From Gracilaria vermiculophylla (taxonomy: Eukaryota; Rhodophyta; Florideophyceae; Gracilariales; Gracilariaceae), in NCBI GenBank assembly GCA_019155205.2, contig JAHNZQ020000181.1, positions 273,723-337,722 of the forward strand: a stretch of 64,000 bases of DNA, in the 5' to 3' direction. The notes under the pieces were generated by a model. The model searched no databases, had not been told where the DNA came from, and saw nothing but the letters and a program-made list of their open reading frames with translations. The translations under genes and the position numbers were made by a program. Of the stretch, positions 9,901 through 19,589 are shown piece after piece (position 1 is the first letter of the stretch; every line of letters begins with the position of its first letter).

Positions 9901-12235
9901 GGACAAGGTTTCAGCAGCAGTCAAAGCGTTTTTGGCAGCAGGAATGCCTGAAGTGCTAATGGAAATGTTGGAGAAGATTGTAGTACAGACCAGCAACACC
10001 GCGTTCTCACGTAATAGCAACCTTCAGAATTTATTGATTCTAACTGCGATAGGGGCGGCACCCGAAAGAGTAATGGAGTACGTGAGAAGACTTGACAACT
10101 ACGATGGTGCAGATGTTGCTCCCTCATGTATAGATGCAGGTTTATATGAAGAGGCGTATACAATATACTACAAGTTCGAGAGATATGATGACGCATTAGA
10201 CGTTCTCTTGGAGCACATCAAAGACTTTGACCGTGCTCAAGAGTTTGCCGTTCGTATGAACCGCCCTGATGTATGGCTTCGTTTAGGCGTAGCCCAAGTT
10301 GAAAACGGTCTAGTCGCTGACGGTATTCGCTCGCTTATGCGTGCAAAAGATGTTTCTCATTATGCAATTGTCGTGGAGGCTTCAAGATATACCGCAGAAT
10401 CCAACGACGACTTTAAGATGATCTCTAAGTTCATGCGAGTCGCACGAAAGAAGATTCGAGAGCCAGAATTAGCTCTTCGTTCTATCGACACTGAACTTGT
10501 TTATTCTTTGTGTCGTCTCAATGCCCTAACCGATGCGGAGGAGTTTATCATCACGACGGGGCACAAAGCTAACCTCGAAGAGGTTGGCGACAGATGCTTT
10601 GATCTTGAACTATATCAAGCAGCAAAGATGATGTTTCGCGCTGTTCCTGAATGGTCAAAGCTTGCACACACGCTCATCATGCTCAAGGAGTACAAGGAGG
10701 CTGTGTATGCCGCAAAGAAGGCAAACAGGATACCAACTTGGCGCATTGTCTGCTTCGGCTGTGTCGATGGACTTGAGTTCCGCTTGGCAGCGCCGTGTGC
10801 GATGCGTTTACTAGTTGAAACTGAAGAAATGCAAGAATGTATCGAGTATTATGAAGAAAGAGGACACTTTCAGGAGATTTTAGATGTCCTCGAAGTTGCC
10901 TTGAACCTTCCAAGGGCCCATAACGCAATGTTTACGGAGACTGCAGTGCTGAAGACGAGGTACAGTCAGGAGTCGGTTCTGAACTTCTGTAGATTGTGGC
11001 ACGGGCGATTTACGATCCCCAAGGTAATACGAGCTTGTACAATAGCGCATCTATGGGATTCTGTCGTATTCTTGCACATCCAATATAATGAGTTTGACAA
11101 CGCGGCTGAACTCATGATGGATCATTCACCGACTGCCTTTACAACCGATGAATTCTTGGATGTGATTTCAAGAGTGGGAACGCTAAACATCATGTACCGA
11201 TCGATTGATTTCTACTTGGGTGAGCAACCTGAGCTTCTGGAAGACCTTTTGAACGTCCTTGCTCCCCGAATAGATGGTTCTCGAGCGGTGAGCATACTTC
11301 AGAGAGCACGGGCTCGTGATTTTGGTACACTAGGGTGCTTGCCATTTGCATTGAAGTACCTCGAAAAGATTCAATCAGCCGATGTGCCTGAAGTTAACGA
11401 AGCTCTGAATGAAGTTTACATATCATCTGGAGATGCTGTCCGGTTACGAAACTCTGTGAAGGAGTTTAAGAACTTTGACCAGATCAAGTTGGCCAAAAGA
11501 CTTCAGGAAAACGAATTACTTGAGTTTAGACGTATTTCTGGATATTTACTAGCTCGAAATGGTCGATATGAACAAGCAATTGAACTGGCAAAAAAGGATG
11601 TGCTCTACTACGACATGATCGATGCTATCGCTCAGTCCGAAGATGCAGAGCTTGCAGAGACTTATGCCGAGCATTTTGCGCAGGAGCAATTGCGTGAATG
11701 TTTTGCAGCGTTGCTCTACGCCTGTTACAATTTCTTCCCTCCCGACGTGGCAATGGAATACGTTTGGATGGGAGAACTCCGCGACTTTGCAATGCCATTC
11801 ATGATTCAAACTTTAGCCGAGGCGGGATCTCGTTTAACTGGGTTGGAAGAAGAACGCAAGACAAAACGAGAAATACAAGAAATGAGACGTTTAGACGAAG
11901 AGGAAGATGTTGTAGATGAATCTGTTTTGTTATACGGTCTTCAAGACTATCGACAACAACCACTGCTAACATATTACCAAGCTGACGGTGGGGTTGTTGG
12001 TGGGTCTGCTCTAGGGGGCGGTGGTGGTGCAGGCGGGCCTGGCGTCGGCTTAATAGGATGGCATGGTGGCGTTCACCAAAACCCAGGCATGCAGCAAGTT
12101 CCAAGCAACGCCCTGGCCATCGCTGGACCGATGTCTTCTGTTCATCCTGCAAACGCTTTCAATCCCATGAATGCCTACAGCACATACGCTTTCCCAACTG
12201 GTGGAGCACCCTACGCCACAGGCCAGGCGATGTAA
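6923..12235 (+). CDS. CHC: Clathrin heavy chain
   Basis: A 1770-residue clathrin heavy chain, the three-legged scaffold of coated vesicles at the plasma membrane, trans-Golgi and endosomes. The N-terminal beta-propeller (about residues 1-340) shows the family signature RRPFSADCALLHP, which aligns with RRPISADSAIMNP. It is followed by the linker and seven clathrin heavy-chain repeats to about residue 1600, then the trimerisation segment. The tail carries a Gly-rich insertion (about 1690-1710) and an Asn/Pro/Tyr-rich end, making it about 95 residues longer than the animal protein. The open frame starts at ATG 6830, but ATG 6923 gives an N-terminus that aligns directly with the family. The gene has no intron, which is unusual for one this long. 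It runs tail-to-tail with CLP1. Confidence 0.97.
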   Translation: MAAPLKLKRAFSLLSLGVAPTSLTFATASLSSDRAVVVRDQPPGKPPSLVILHTAAPTAPTRRPFSADCALLHPQRDWLAVRVGFDVSVLDLASKNKLFHAVLPEPIAYWHWIADDVLSLVTATTVFHWKLSEQPQPVFERHESLANSQIIAYDVDASSKWLAITALSAQQSGVAGHVQLYSCVKNMSQILSAHAATFATLTLDDYTANLFLFASRTENSDTGETESLLRIIEVGGSRFGKISTQIYYPPEFSADFPIALHVSSKYPTVVYLITKMGYIHLYDLETAKCIYMNRISETTLFATAPHVASGGLIGVNRQGDVLLVSVNPDAIVPYVRNKLGDEELAVGLASRNGFAGAESGFADSFEDALEEADYKKAAMLAADSPGGFLRTTETIQRFRSLPADGPVPPVLIYFQTCLGRGKLNREESIEFASQLMGNKKTEMLEKWIREDKLEFSEQVGDTIRQNNPTLALAVFIKAKAHEKVMQCMIQTGQTSKVALYAKKVGMKVTHRDLVEMAAKYNPQAALDIANNTSNALVLIDPKKKKDSIEDINKMVDMFLSKGMLNEATSHAMDHLTDEDPDEGPIQTKILKACLVNAPAVADGILSQDIWHQFDSFSVAMLCERSGLFQHALEHYSDLSDVKRVITNTHVINPDFILNYFGTIHPEDQLEVLKELIVTNPRANIRLCVNVAAKYTDSMGGPLKVIPVFESVPKVPDALYYYLGAIVAYTDVPEVHNRFIKVAVELHQYEDAHKVTRESNYYDPEGIKSFLKHARPKDPRPLINVCDRFGFVDEMVDYFVKHNQIKFIQGYVQRINPVQCPAVVGALLDNRGMREGDLKKMILSVKNMVPVDDLVDAVQSRGKINILLEFLESRLADGSTEASVHTGLAKVYIDTNRNAQHFLETNAFYDSREVGRFCARRDPFLAFIAFRRGKCDDEVLEVTNDNSLFREQAMYAVDRADEELWGKIFDESNPFRRLVLDQVISTAMPECKRPDKVSAAVKAFLAAGMPEVLMEMLEKIVVQTSNTAFSRNSNLQNLLILTAIGAAPERVMEYVRRLDNYDGADVAPSCIDAGLYEEAYTIYYKFERYDDALDVLLEHIKDFDRAQEFAVRMNRPDVWLRLGVAQVENGLVADGIRSLMRAKDVSHYAIVVEASRYTAESNDDFKMISKFMRVARKKIREPELALRSIDTELVYSLCRLNALTDAEEFIITTGHKANLEEVGDRCFDLELYQAAKMMFRAVPEWSKLAHTLIMLKEYKEAVYAAKKANRIPTWRIVCFGCVDGLEFRLAAPCAMRLLVETEEMQECIEYYEERGHFQEILDVLEVALNLPRAHNAMFTETAVLKTRYSQESVLNFCRLWHGRFTIPKVIRACTIAHLWDSVVFLHIQYNEFDNAAELMMDHSPTAFTTDEFLDVISRVGTLNIMYRSIDFYLGEQPELLEDLLNVLAPRIDGSRAVSILQRARARDFGTLGCLPFALKYLEKIQSADVPEVNEALNEVYISSGDAVRLRNSVKEFKNFDQIKLAKRLQENELLEFRRISGYLLARNGRYEQAIELAKKDVLYYDMIDAIAQSEDAELAETYAEHFAQEQLRECFAALLYACYNFFPPDVAMEYVWMGELRDFAMPFMIQTLAEAGSRLTGLEEERKTKREIQEMRRLDEEEDVVDESVLLYGLQDYRQQPLLTYYQADGGVVGGSALGGGGGAGGPGVGLIGWHGGVHQNPGMQQVPSNALAIAGPMSSVHPANAFNPMNAYSTYAFPTGGAPYATGQAM

Positions 12236-12480
12236 AAATGCTGCTAACCTGCCGGAGTAAAACCGGTGACTCACAGTTCGAACTGTGGAGACCTTCGTAG
12301 AACACAGATTCAGATTGCCTTTTCGCTAGAATCCTTGGGAATGGAAACGCGATGCACGTTGTGTTTACAAGGAGACTGTTCTGTCCCACAGACTATAGAC
12401 TGCATTCAGTAAGGATACGATTTAGTTGCAAGGCAGGTGATGTGCCTTGCATCAGTGCTTTGAGGTGTTCAAGTTAATAT

Positions 12481-13779
12481 CTACTCGACCCATGTAGTAT
12501 CTCCCGCAAGCAATATATCGCCTGGCACGTTTCCGGGTGACGGGGCAAGCACAGTCATAGTGTTCCGTTCAACATCTACTTTTACAACGTGCAAAAACCC
12601 GTACAGGGGCTTGTCAAAAACGTCCTTCTCGTCAGTGGCTTGACTGACGGCAAGCACATTATGTAGCACGTCGGCCACGGAGGTGATACGCACCGGCTTG
12701 AGCGGATCAAGGGAACTGGAAGCGCCGGCCGGAAGCACACTGTCAGGAACGACAGTGGCTTCGCCGCCGATGCGCAGGACGGTCACCTTGTCAAACTCAA
12801 GGGCCGTTGAAAAGGGGCTCAGTCTGTTGTCGGCGCCGTAAAAGTACGCTTTGATGGCAGCAGATCGCAAACTCTGTCTGGTTTCCTCGTCCCTAGAAAC
12901 CACACCGCCGCTCTTGGCCAACAAAACGGCCTCCGTGGGAGTGCTTTCAAAGGTAGACTTGATGGCGGCGTAAAGACGTTCGGCGCCCAGGACAAAGACG
13001 ACGTCGGCCTTGATGGCGCGAATGGCTTGGATGACGCCATCGGTGCCATCTTTGGCCAGAATATCGCCGCTAGTATCCGCCAGGACGCCTACCCAGGGGT
13101 TGAGATGGGACATGCTGAGCATCTTGTCGACCATGGCGCCAAGCTTGTTAAACACATTCTCGCTCACCGGAACGTTGAATCTCGGCGAATGGTGGCCCAC
13201 CATCAAGGTTGCGACGCGCTCATGGACCAGGTTGCCCGCTTCCAGATCGAGGTGGGACACAAGCGACAGGGCGATGGTGGCCGGCATGGTGCCCACCGCG
13301 CCGCCGGCGGAAGGGTCCATGTCGGCGACGACGGCGGTGCGATTCGCGCGTACGCAGTAGGCGGCAAGAATGTTGACGAGGGCAGTCTTGCCGCAGTCGT
13401 GCGGACCGACGACGATGGCACGCGGGCCGGGAATACCGGCGCGACGCGCGATGACGCGCTTGCTCTGCAGCACGGAGTGGGCGTTGATGTAGGAGGGCAT
13501 GGGCGTGTCGGTGGCGGTGTAGGCCATGACATGCGGCGGGGCGCGCAGCGCGAGCTGGGCGCCATGCCAGGTGAAGGCAGCGGCGTTGAGGGCGCTGGGA
13601 AGGTGATACGGCTTGTTCTGCGCGAGGGCGAGCCCGAACAGCTCGGCAGAGCCCGACTGAAGGGAGAGGCTGGCGGTGGCGACATCGGGGGGGATCTCGA
13701 AGCGCAGCTCGTGCTCGGAGGGCAGCGTGAACATGCGCGGCTCGTAGTCGTTGGGCTGCTCGCTCTGGTCGAGCGCCAT
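12481..13779 (-). CDS. CLP1: CLP1 polynucleotide kinase-like cleavage/polyadenylation factor
   Basis: A 432-residue CLP1 protein, a subunit of mRNA 3'-end cleavage factor (CF IA/CFII), and in animals also the RNA 5'-kinase of the tRNA splicing endonuclease complex. The N-terminal beta-sandwich contains ELRFEI and the family pattern FTWHGAQL. The central P-loop is GPHDCGKT, with a Walker B-like VADMDPS. A C-terminal domain of about 100 residues ends in DTTWVE. Length fits the family (425-460 aa). The frame extends to 13809 with TTG, so the first ATG (13779) is chosen. The P-loop Lys and Thr needed for ATP binding are present. Whether it is an active kinase (human) or only an ATP-binding scaffold (yeast) cannot be told from the sequence. 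Confidence 0.92.
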   Translation of the reverse strand: MALDQSEQPNDYEPRMFTLPSEHELRFEIPPDVATASLSLQSGSAELFGLALAQNKPYHLPSALNAAAFTWHGAQLALRAPPHVMAYTATDTPMPSYINAHSVLQSKRVIARRAGIPGPRAIVVGPHDCGKTALVNILAAYCVRANRTAVVADMDPSAGGAVGTMPATIALSLVSHLDLEAGNLVHERVATLMVGHHSPRFNVPVSENVFNKLGAMVDKMLSMSHLNPWVGVLADTSGDILAKDGTDGVIQAIRAIKADVVFVLGAERLYAAIKSTFESTPTEAVLLAKSGGVVSRDEETRQSLRSAAIKAYFYGADNRLSPFSTALEFDKVTVLRIGGEATVVPDSVLPAGASSSLDPLKPVRITSVADVLHNVLAVSQATDEKDVFDKPLYGFLHVVKVDVERNTMTVLAPSPGNVPGDILLAGDTTWVE

Positions 13780-14197
13780 GGCGACCGACTCGGCGAGGGT
13801 GCGCGCCAAGCGGTCACTTGAGAGGGCGAATGCTCCGGCTATCGATGGATGGAGCGCTCTGCCATCCAGATCGACGAGCCTGGATCGTTGCGCTGCGCAT
13901 TCCCAACGGACGTCGGAGCTTTTGGCTCGGGCGCTTACGTCCCGACCGCTCTACGCGCTATGCGTTGTCCGACACGCCGTCGCCCAGACACACTTCGCGC
14001 CCGGCGCTTGCGCTGCGTGCCTGCGTTCCGCGGCGGCGCGCGCCACGTTGCCACACGCGGGGCTCTGCCGCCAGGAAGCGAGAGCGATGCGGTCGTAATC
14101 GCCGCATTTGGCGCGTAATTGGGCACCCGTCCGGCAGTACGCGACGCCCCCCGCAACGCTCCGCCCAGTCCCGTCAACGAAGCCCGTCGCCGCACCC
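13780..14197. promoter_or_regulatory. Head-to-head intergenic region, CLP1/membralin
   Basis: 418 bases between divergent start codons, G+C-rich and without a clear TATA box. Both promoters must lie here or overlap the genes. Confidence 0.4.
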
Positions 14198-15400
14198 ATG
14201 GCTTCCGCGTCGGCGACGCTGCTGCGTCCCTACTCCAGCCGTCTGCACGCGGCGCACGCCGCTGCGTCGCACGAGACGCTCATGGCTTCCATGATGGCGC
14301 GCTCCACGCCGCGCGTCATCTTCCGCTCGCAGCTGGTGCGCCACTCCGTGACCGCCCTCGAGCTGCTCGCCGCGCTCAACGCCATCGCCATGTTCATCAC
14401 GCTCTGCGCGCTGCACATGCGCTTCGTCCGCAACGACGGCTGCGCTCCCGTTCTCAACGCGTCGCAGCTTGCTTCGCAGCAGGCCCCGCCGCACCCCGTC
14501 TACGCCGAGCCGCCCGTTATCGAGCTGCTCATAGTCCCCGCCACGCGCTCCGGCGCCGCGCACCGCTTTCGCTTCTCGCGGGAGCGCGGCTTTCTGCTGC
14601 TATCCGGTGCCTCTCTGGCGCACTTCAATATCTCTGTGCACCACATAGCTGTCACAAGGCACCACGAGTGCCTAGGCGACCCGGTACAGCGGTTTTTGTT
14701 GGGCCATCTCATCGGCTATGAAACCATTGCCGTCAACGCCTTCGCCAGGATGAGACGTCACTTGCACCACGCAAACGGATACGTTCTCAACGTCCATAGC
14801 AAGCGACTTCTCAACCTCATGCACACCGACCCCATCATGTCCATTGACGATCTCCCGCTGCTGTACCGAATCTTCGTCAGAATTGTGTGGAAAGCGGGTG
14901 CCATAATGACTGCGTGCTTCATTATGTGTACCACGGCCGCCCTCATCCATTTTTCGCTCAAGGAAGTGCAGCTTCGCATGATAAACCTCACAATCGACCT
15001 ACAAATCGTTATGCGCTCGCAGCAGAGCTACGCCCGAGTTCTCGCGCAGTACGCCGTTGATGCGCTGGTATTTGTGCCCATTATAGCCGGCATGCTTTTC
15101 TTCCTGTTTGAGTTTTTCGACGATCAAGCGCTGGCGTTTTCCGTGCTCGTTATCGCATGGCTGTGCGCCTTTGCCGCGAGTGGCAGCACGCGACATTGGA
15201 TAAGTCGAGTGTATCTGCCGCGTCTCTTCTTTTGCTACTTTGGCGCCTTTCACGTTTACTTTTTCTCTTTTCCACTTGGCTTTAACTGGTTTGCATTCGC
15301 TACAAGCATTGCGTTCATGGTTCATGCTGCGCTGACTGTTTGGAATCATTGTGAACTACCTGTTTTGCGGCGACAACGCAGTTTCCAGTCCCCAGATTAA
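14198..15400 (+). CDS. Membralin (TMEM259)-like ER membrane protein
   Basis: A 400-residue multi-pass membrane protein of the membralin family. In animals membralin is an ER protein linked to ER-associated degradation; its role here is inferred from the family. One hydrophobic segment lies near residues 53-75, a lumenal-type region of about 150 residues follows, then a helix near 238-262 and a cluster of four or five helices near 300-385. The signature STRHWISRVYLPRLFFCYF and the end WNHCELPVLRR match the conserved C-terminal half of membralins (WNRYEIPA in others). The frame is open from 14108 but begins there with TTG. ATG 14198, in a CACCCATGGCT context, is the first ATG. No intron. Confidence 0.8.
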   Translation: MASASATLLRPYSSRLHAAHAAASHETLMASMMARSTPRVIFRSQLVRHSVTALELLAALNAIAMFITLCALHMRFVRNDGCAPVLNASQLASQQAPPHPVYAEPPVIELLIVPATRSGAAHRFRFSRERGFLLLSGASLAHFNISVHHIAVTRHHECLGDPVQRFLLGHLIGYETIAVNAFARMRRHLHHANGYVLNVHSKRLLNLMHTDPIMSIDDLPLLYRIFVRIVWKAGAIMTACFIMCTTAALIHFSLKEVQLRMINLTIDLQIVMRSQQSYARVLAQYAVDALVFVPIIAGMLFFLFEFFDDQALAFSVLVIAWLCAFAASGSTRHWISRVYLPRLFFCYFGAFHVYFFSFPLGFNWFAFATSIAFMVHAALTVWNHCELPVLRRQRSFQSPD

Positions 15401-15770
15401 TCGCATCACACTGCATCCTCGTCATTCGCTCATCTTTGCTCATCTTTTGTTCAACACGCCCGCTCGAACGCGTGTCGTCATTGTCCATGCCGCCGCGCTT
15501 CCATGCATATATGTTACCCCTCCTAACTCTCGCCGCGCAGGTTTCGACTATGGAAGCGTTACTGTACGTTTCTGTGTGCCACAATGCCGACCCGATTGTA
15601 GCTTTATCTTGCAACCGCAACCTTACAATTCACTCTTGCCCTTTACCGTTAGTCCAGTGATTCTGCGAACTGTCTATGTTACTATTTAAAAACATTTCTT
15701 CTCTGCAAAGAATCGCCCCCGGTCCAGAATAAATCTGAGGATGACACCTACAATTTTTATCACTATCCCA
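15401..15770. other. Tail-to-tail intergenic, membralin/CCT4
   Basis: 370 bases between two stop codons. It contains AATAAA near 15727, usable as a poly(A) signal by membralin. No coding region is supported. Confidence 0.5.
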
Positions 15771-17480
15771 CTATCTTACCATGACGATGTCATCGATTTT
15801 CAAAAGCTGACGTACACATTCTGTAGCAAGCGAAAGCGCTGAGCTGAAAACCAACAGTGGCATCACGACATCTTCATCCTTGATGTTGGTCACCGCGCCC
15901 TTGCTCACATTGATTCCAGCGCCAGACTCGCCAGCAGCATGCCGACGTCGAAGCTCGGTGACAATCTCCACAGGCTGCAACCCGGCATTTTCTGCAAGCG
16001 TGAATGGGACGACATTCAATGCCTCTGCGTAGGCTTCGATACAATACGCCTCCATACCAGACGTGGCCTTCGCAGCCTTCGACAATAACACGGAAACCTC
16101 CGTTTCCGGAGCGCCGCCTCCAGGTATTAGATATTGCTTGTGTACAATTGATCGAACCACACATAACGCATCGTGCAGAGAACGTTCGGCCTCATCCAGA
16201 ACCAGGTGGTTCGACCCTCGAACGAGAATTGAAACTGTTTCCTTTGCAGGTTTAGTTATGCCAGTCATCCGAATTAGTTTCTCTGATCCGAGGGAGACCT
16301 CTTCGACAAGATCGACCTTTGCCAGTTTGTCAGCCGTAAAAGTCTCAATACCAGCAATGGGAACGCAACCAAGACTCTTTGAAATAAATTCAACCTCATC
16401 TCTTTCCATATCGGTGACAGCCATAATCTTCATCTTTCCCAAGAAGTGAAGACTGAGATCTGTGGTGGCATCTCTCAAAATGCTTTTTTGAATCAGCAAA
16501 ACGTTACATCCCGCCGCCTTGATCTTTTTGCACAAACCAAGAATGTACTGACGTTCCTCGCGAAGGATGCGATCCATGGCAGTGTAATCCTGCACGACAA
16601 CCGAGTTCTCGACATCAGTCTTTGGAGGACTTAGGCAGAACTGAATGATGGCGACTTTGGCATTCTGAATCTTGGTGACGGAATTGGACCCAGCTCTTGC
16701 GGCATGCTGGTGAAGAATAAGCCCATCCACAAGCTCGGTGTCATCAATGGTTCCCCCAAGTTTTTTGACGGTTCGAATATTTTTCAAATCGACAAACGAA
16801 GTTGCAGAAGCAGAAGAGACTCCATGTGCAAGAGACTCTTGCTGCGAGTCTCCGTTCTCCTTAGAGATACCATTGGATCCGGGAGTCCTCTTGACCGTAA
16901 GAACAGCGTCCACGGCAATAGGTGCCAATAGACTTGAGTACTGACTGACAACTTTGGAATTCAAGCTTGTTTTGGCAGCTTGAATGAGAGCTTCTCTATC
17001 GTTGAGATTGACAGGAACAGCCATATTACTGACAATTTCCAAAGATTTGATCAAGGCCAGTTGAAACGCATCGCTGATGGCAGAGGGATGAATACCGTTA
17101 CCGAGCAAATCCAAGGCGGCGCTAAGCAGTGCGCCACAAATGACAACAACGGACGTAGTGCCATCGCCGGCAACCACATCCTGAGATCTGGACAATTGAA
17201 CCAACATTTTAGCGGCCGGGTGCTCAACCTTCATTTGCTCCAGGATAGTGGCGCCATCATTGGTAATCAGAACTGATCCGTCTTGCTGTTTTATCATCTT
17301 GTCCATTCCACGCGGCCCCAGCGACGTGCGTATCGCGTCTGCCACGGCCTTGGCGGCGGTTATATTGTTGCGACGCACGTCTTTTGCCTTTTCCGACATG
17401 TTTGCCGTGGAGGCACCGACGTTTGTCGGAGCTGATGAGGCACTCATTGCTCCGTTTTGCGCGACTTGTACGGCGACCAT
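15771..17480 (-). CDS. CCT4: T-complex protein 1 subunit delta (CCT4/TCP-1 delta)
   Basis: A 569-residue group II chaperonin subunit of the eight-membered cytosolic CCT/TRiC ring, which folds actin, tubulin and WD proteins. Delta identity rests on [58 protein letters not shown] and [13 protein letters not shown], all close to animal CCT4. The ATPase motif GDGTTSVV is intact, and the end [11 protein letters not shown] matches the family end. It carries an extra Ser/Gln-rich insert of about 20 residues (around residue 190, after VLTVKRTPG) just before [15 protein letters not shown] place the start at ATG 17480, giving a 37-residue lead before the conserved core. An in-frame ATG at 17648 would add 56 Arg/Ser-rich residues and cannot be excluded. 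No intron. Confidence 0.95.
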   Translation of the reverse strand: MVAVQVAQNGAMSASSAPTNVGASTANMSEKAKDVRRNNITAAKAVADAIRTSLGPRGMDKMIKQQDGSVLITNDGATILEQMKVEHPAAKMLVQLSRSQDVVAGDGTTSVVVICGALLSAALDLLGNGIHPSAISDAFQLALIKSLEIVSNMAVPVNLNDREALIQAAKTSLNSKVVSQYSSLLAPIAVDAVLTVKRTPGSNGISKENGDSQQESLAHGVSSASATSFVDLKNIRTVKKLGGTIDDTELVDGLILHQHAARAGSNSVTKIQNAKVAIIQFCLSPPKTDVENSVVVQDYTAMDRILREERQYILGLCKKIKAAGCNVLLIQKSILRDATTDLSLHFLGKMKIMAVTDMERDEVEFISKSLGCVPIAGIETFTADKLAKVDLVEEVSLGSEKLIRMTGITKPAKETVSILVRGSNHLVLDEAERSLHDALCVVRSIVHKQYLIPGGGAPETEVSVLLSKAAKATSGMEAYCIEAYAEALNVVPFTLAENAGLQPVEIVTELRRRHAAGESGAGINVSKGAVTNIKDEDVVMPLLVFSSALSLATECVRQLLKIDDIVMVR

Positions 17481-19475
17481 GTCAGATTGCTTGTTGTTGT
17501 GAGTGCGGATCGGATTGAGTTCGAAGGGACGCGCGACTTGTCGCAGTGAGGCGCACGGCGAGTCGGGTCGCCCCCCGCGTACCGCACCAGATGGCGGCGA
17601 TGAATGCTGGCGCCACTTGATCCGGTGAAGCGCCATGAGAACTGTCATTGTGCCATTATGTCACGATGTTAAAAACAGGACTCTGCGTGGCTGACAAGAG
17701 AACCTTAATCTGCAGTAAGAAAGGCAGTAGTGTGCGCTGTACACGTGATGAACTACAGACTGACTGAAAGTCTTACATTTGCACGGGTCACATCAGTCAC
17801 GTCAGAATTATGCAGGGCACCACACAAGTAGAACACGTGTGTACTTTACAGTAACTATTCCAAGGGAGGATAAAGGGGTCTTACTTTATTCAAGGTGCGC
17901 CTGAAGACTTTGATTTTTATTTTTAAACTTATAAAATGTAAGGGTAAAGGATTGTGTTCAGAGGGATCGTGTAGCAATAACGTAACACTTATTTTGCAAT
18001 TGAAGCCGGCCTCTCTTCCGTTTTCCTGCAGAACGTTGGACGTTCCATGTAAGGTAGCACATATTAAAGCTGTGCGTTTTGGCTTCTTGTGGGCTAGTTT
18101 GGGCTTTTAAGACAAAAAGCTCAAGTCGTAGCAAGCAAAACATTGCACCGTCCAAGACGGCACCGGTTTCGCATACACCTTTAATGTGCCGCGGTGTCAG
18201 GTTCGTGTCTCCATGCGCCACCGGCTCTTAAAGAGCCTGTATAAGGCAGCATAATTCTGTCAGAACAGTCAAAAATTCCGAGCGTTTCGGTATGGAATCG
18301 GAAAGGGTTCTGGTGTTGTTGGTGCTGTGTTGGCTGCAACCCGGATCTCGCGGTTTGCATTTGTAATCGACGAACCGCCTTGACGCAGGTAGTCACATGA
18401 CTCCTACGAAAACACAATTGAAAGTTACCCTTCGTAAGGTACATGTTTATACTCTCATCTTCTCAATTTCTGAGCGGAACGGGTCAAGCTTTTCCGTGAG
18501 AGCACGTACCTGAGCTCCGTTTTGTTCCCAGGCGAGTAGAGAAACAAATCGAGTTGCAGAGATGTAATATGAAACGACGCTTTTGGTGTGCAGTGGAATT
18601 GGAAGACCCATCCCGTACCTCGAATATTATGTTCCGTGCCGTCACGCACGTGCTTAAGAGTAAGCTCAGGCACACTTGTGCCAAAATAATGGCGACCCGG
18701 TGGCGGCCCTAATTGACTACCGCCGCCGGATATCGCTTCTCACCTCATTCTGCATCCAAGATACTTATCGTTTTACGACAGCGTGCTGGCACGGCCATAG
18801 TTGTGTATCTCCGCACGGCTCGGGGCGTCCTCTAGCTACGTTAAAATATCGCACAGTCGGCCCTGAGATAATACCATGCACCAAATGAGCCCTCACCGTG
18901 TAATGGAGTTCACAGTTCACCAAAGTAATGCCGTCTTCGCTCAACATTCTGTCGTCATCAAGGCACCCGTGATTCACCCTTTATCGCTGTCATGCTGAAT
19001 CGACGGTTCGGTATGACGGTATTGAAGGTAGCCCGTTGCTGACAACCAGAGGCACAGGGAAGAGAAAACGACGATGCTCGCGTACACAGAGAACATTTCT
19101 CGTCGTCAAATCTGGTGCACGTAAGCACATTGCGCAAGTCTCCATGAGCTTCAACAGTTAGGATTGAACTCTGTCTACAATGAGGACAATGGCTATTCGA
19201 ATGCTCCCTGTTGAAACAAATACAGTGCCCTCTGGAGCAATGGGTGTTGGGAACAGCTTGTGACCCGTTTTTACCCTCACCTTTTATAAGCGAGAGAGAA
19301 GTGACTGCTTCCATTACGGGTACGTTATTGCCACACCAACCCGCAGAACACAATCCACCACAGCCCATCTCGTATAATCAGGAGTTGCCCGTGCGAAGCA
19401 CCGGTGTTGAGTCGATGCGCGCCTTATTTGCATCCGACCATCTTGGCCTCCCTCTCACTAGACCGTCGTCATCGT
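17481..19475. other. Gene-poor stretch between CCT4 and the amidohydrolase
   Basis: About 2 kb with no recognisable gene. It includes the CCT4 promoter side and short random frames. A CACGTGATG element lies near 17744 and another ACACGTGTG near 17836. The only frame with some character is the cysteine-rich one at 18958-19368, listed separately. Confidence 0.4.
18958..19368 (-). CDS. Doubtful cysteine-rich small ORF
   Basis: A 136-residue frame starting with ATG at 19368. It holds a cluster of cysteines spaced like a zinc ribbon: HCPHC, then about 19 residues, LTC, then KCSLC. I do not recognise a family. It lies within 230 bases of the amidohydrolase start and in the opposite direction, so it may be only a chance frame over a promoter region. 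Confidence 0.2.
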   Translation of the reverse strand: MGCGGLCSAGWCGNNVPVMEAVTSLSLIKGEGKNGSQAVPNTHCSRGHCICFNREHSNSHCPHCRQSSILTVEAHGDLRNVLTCTRFDDEKCSLCTRASSFSLPCASGCQQRATFNTVIPNRRFSMTAIKGESRVP

Positions 19476-19482
19476 TATAAAA
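19476..19482 (+). promoter_or_regulatory. TATA box of the amidohydrolase gene
   Basis: A perfect TATAAAA stands 114 bases before the start codon at 19590. A start about 30 bases downstream would give a pyrimidine-rich leader of about 80 bases. Confidence 0.6.
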
Positions 19483-19589
19483 GCCACCAAAGCCCGCCAA
19501 CTTTGACTCGCTCTCCGCTCTTCTTTTTACCTTTCTCAATTCCCAATTGCAACAAGTGTCACTCTTTTCACGCTCTCTACTCCACAATC

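Noticed and set aside
16201..16220. GTGGTTCGACCC resembling a tRNA T-loop
   Set aside because: It lies inside the conserved CCT4 coding region and has no cloverleaf around it. No tRNA or rRNA gene was found elsewhere by eye.
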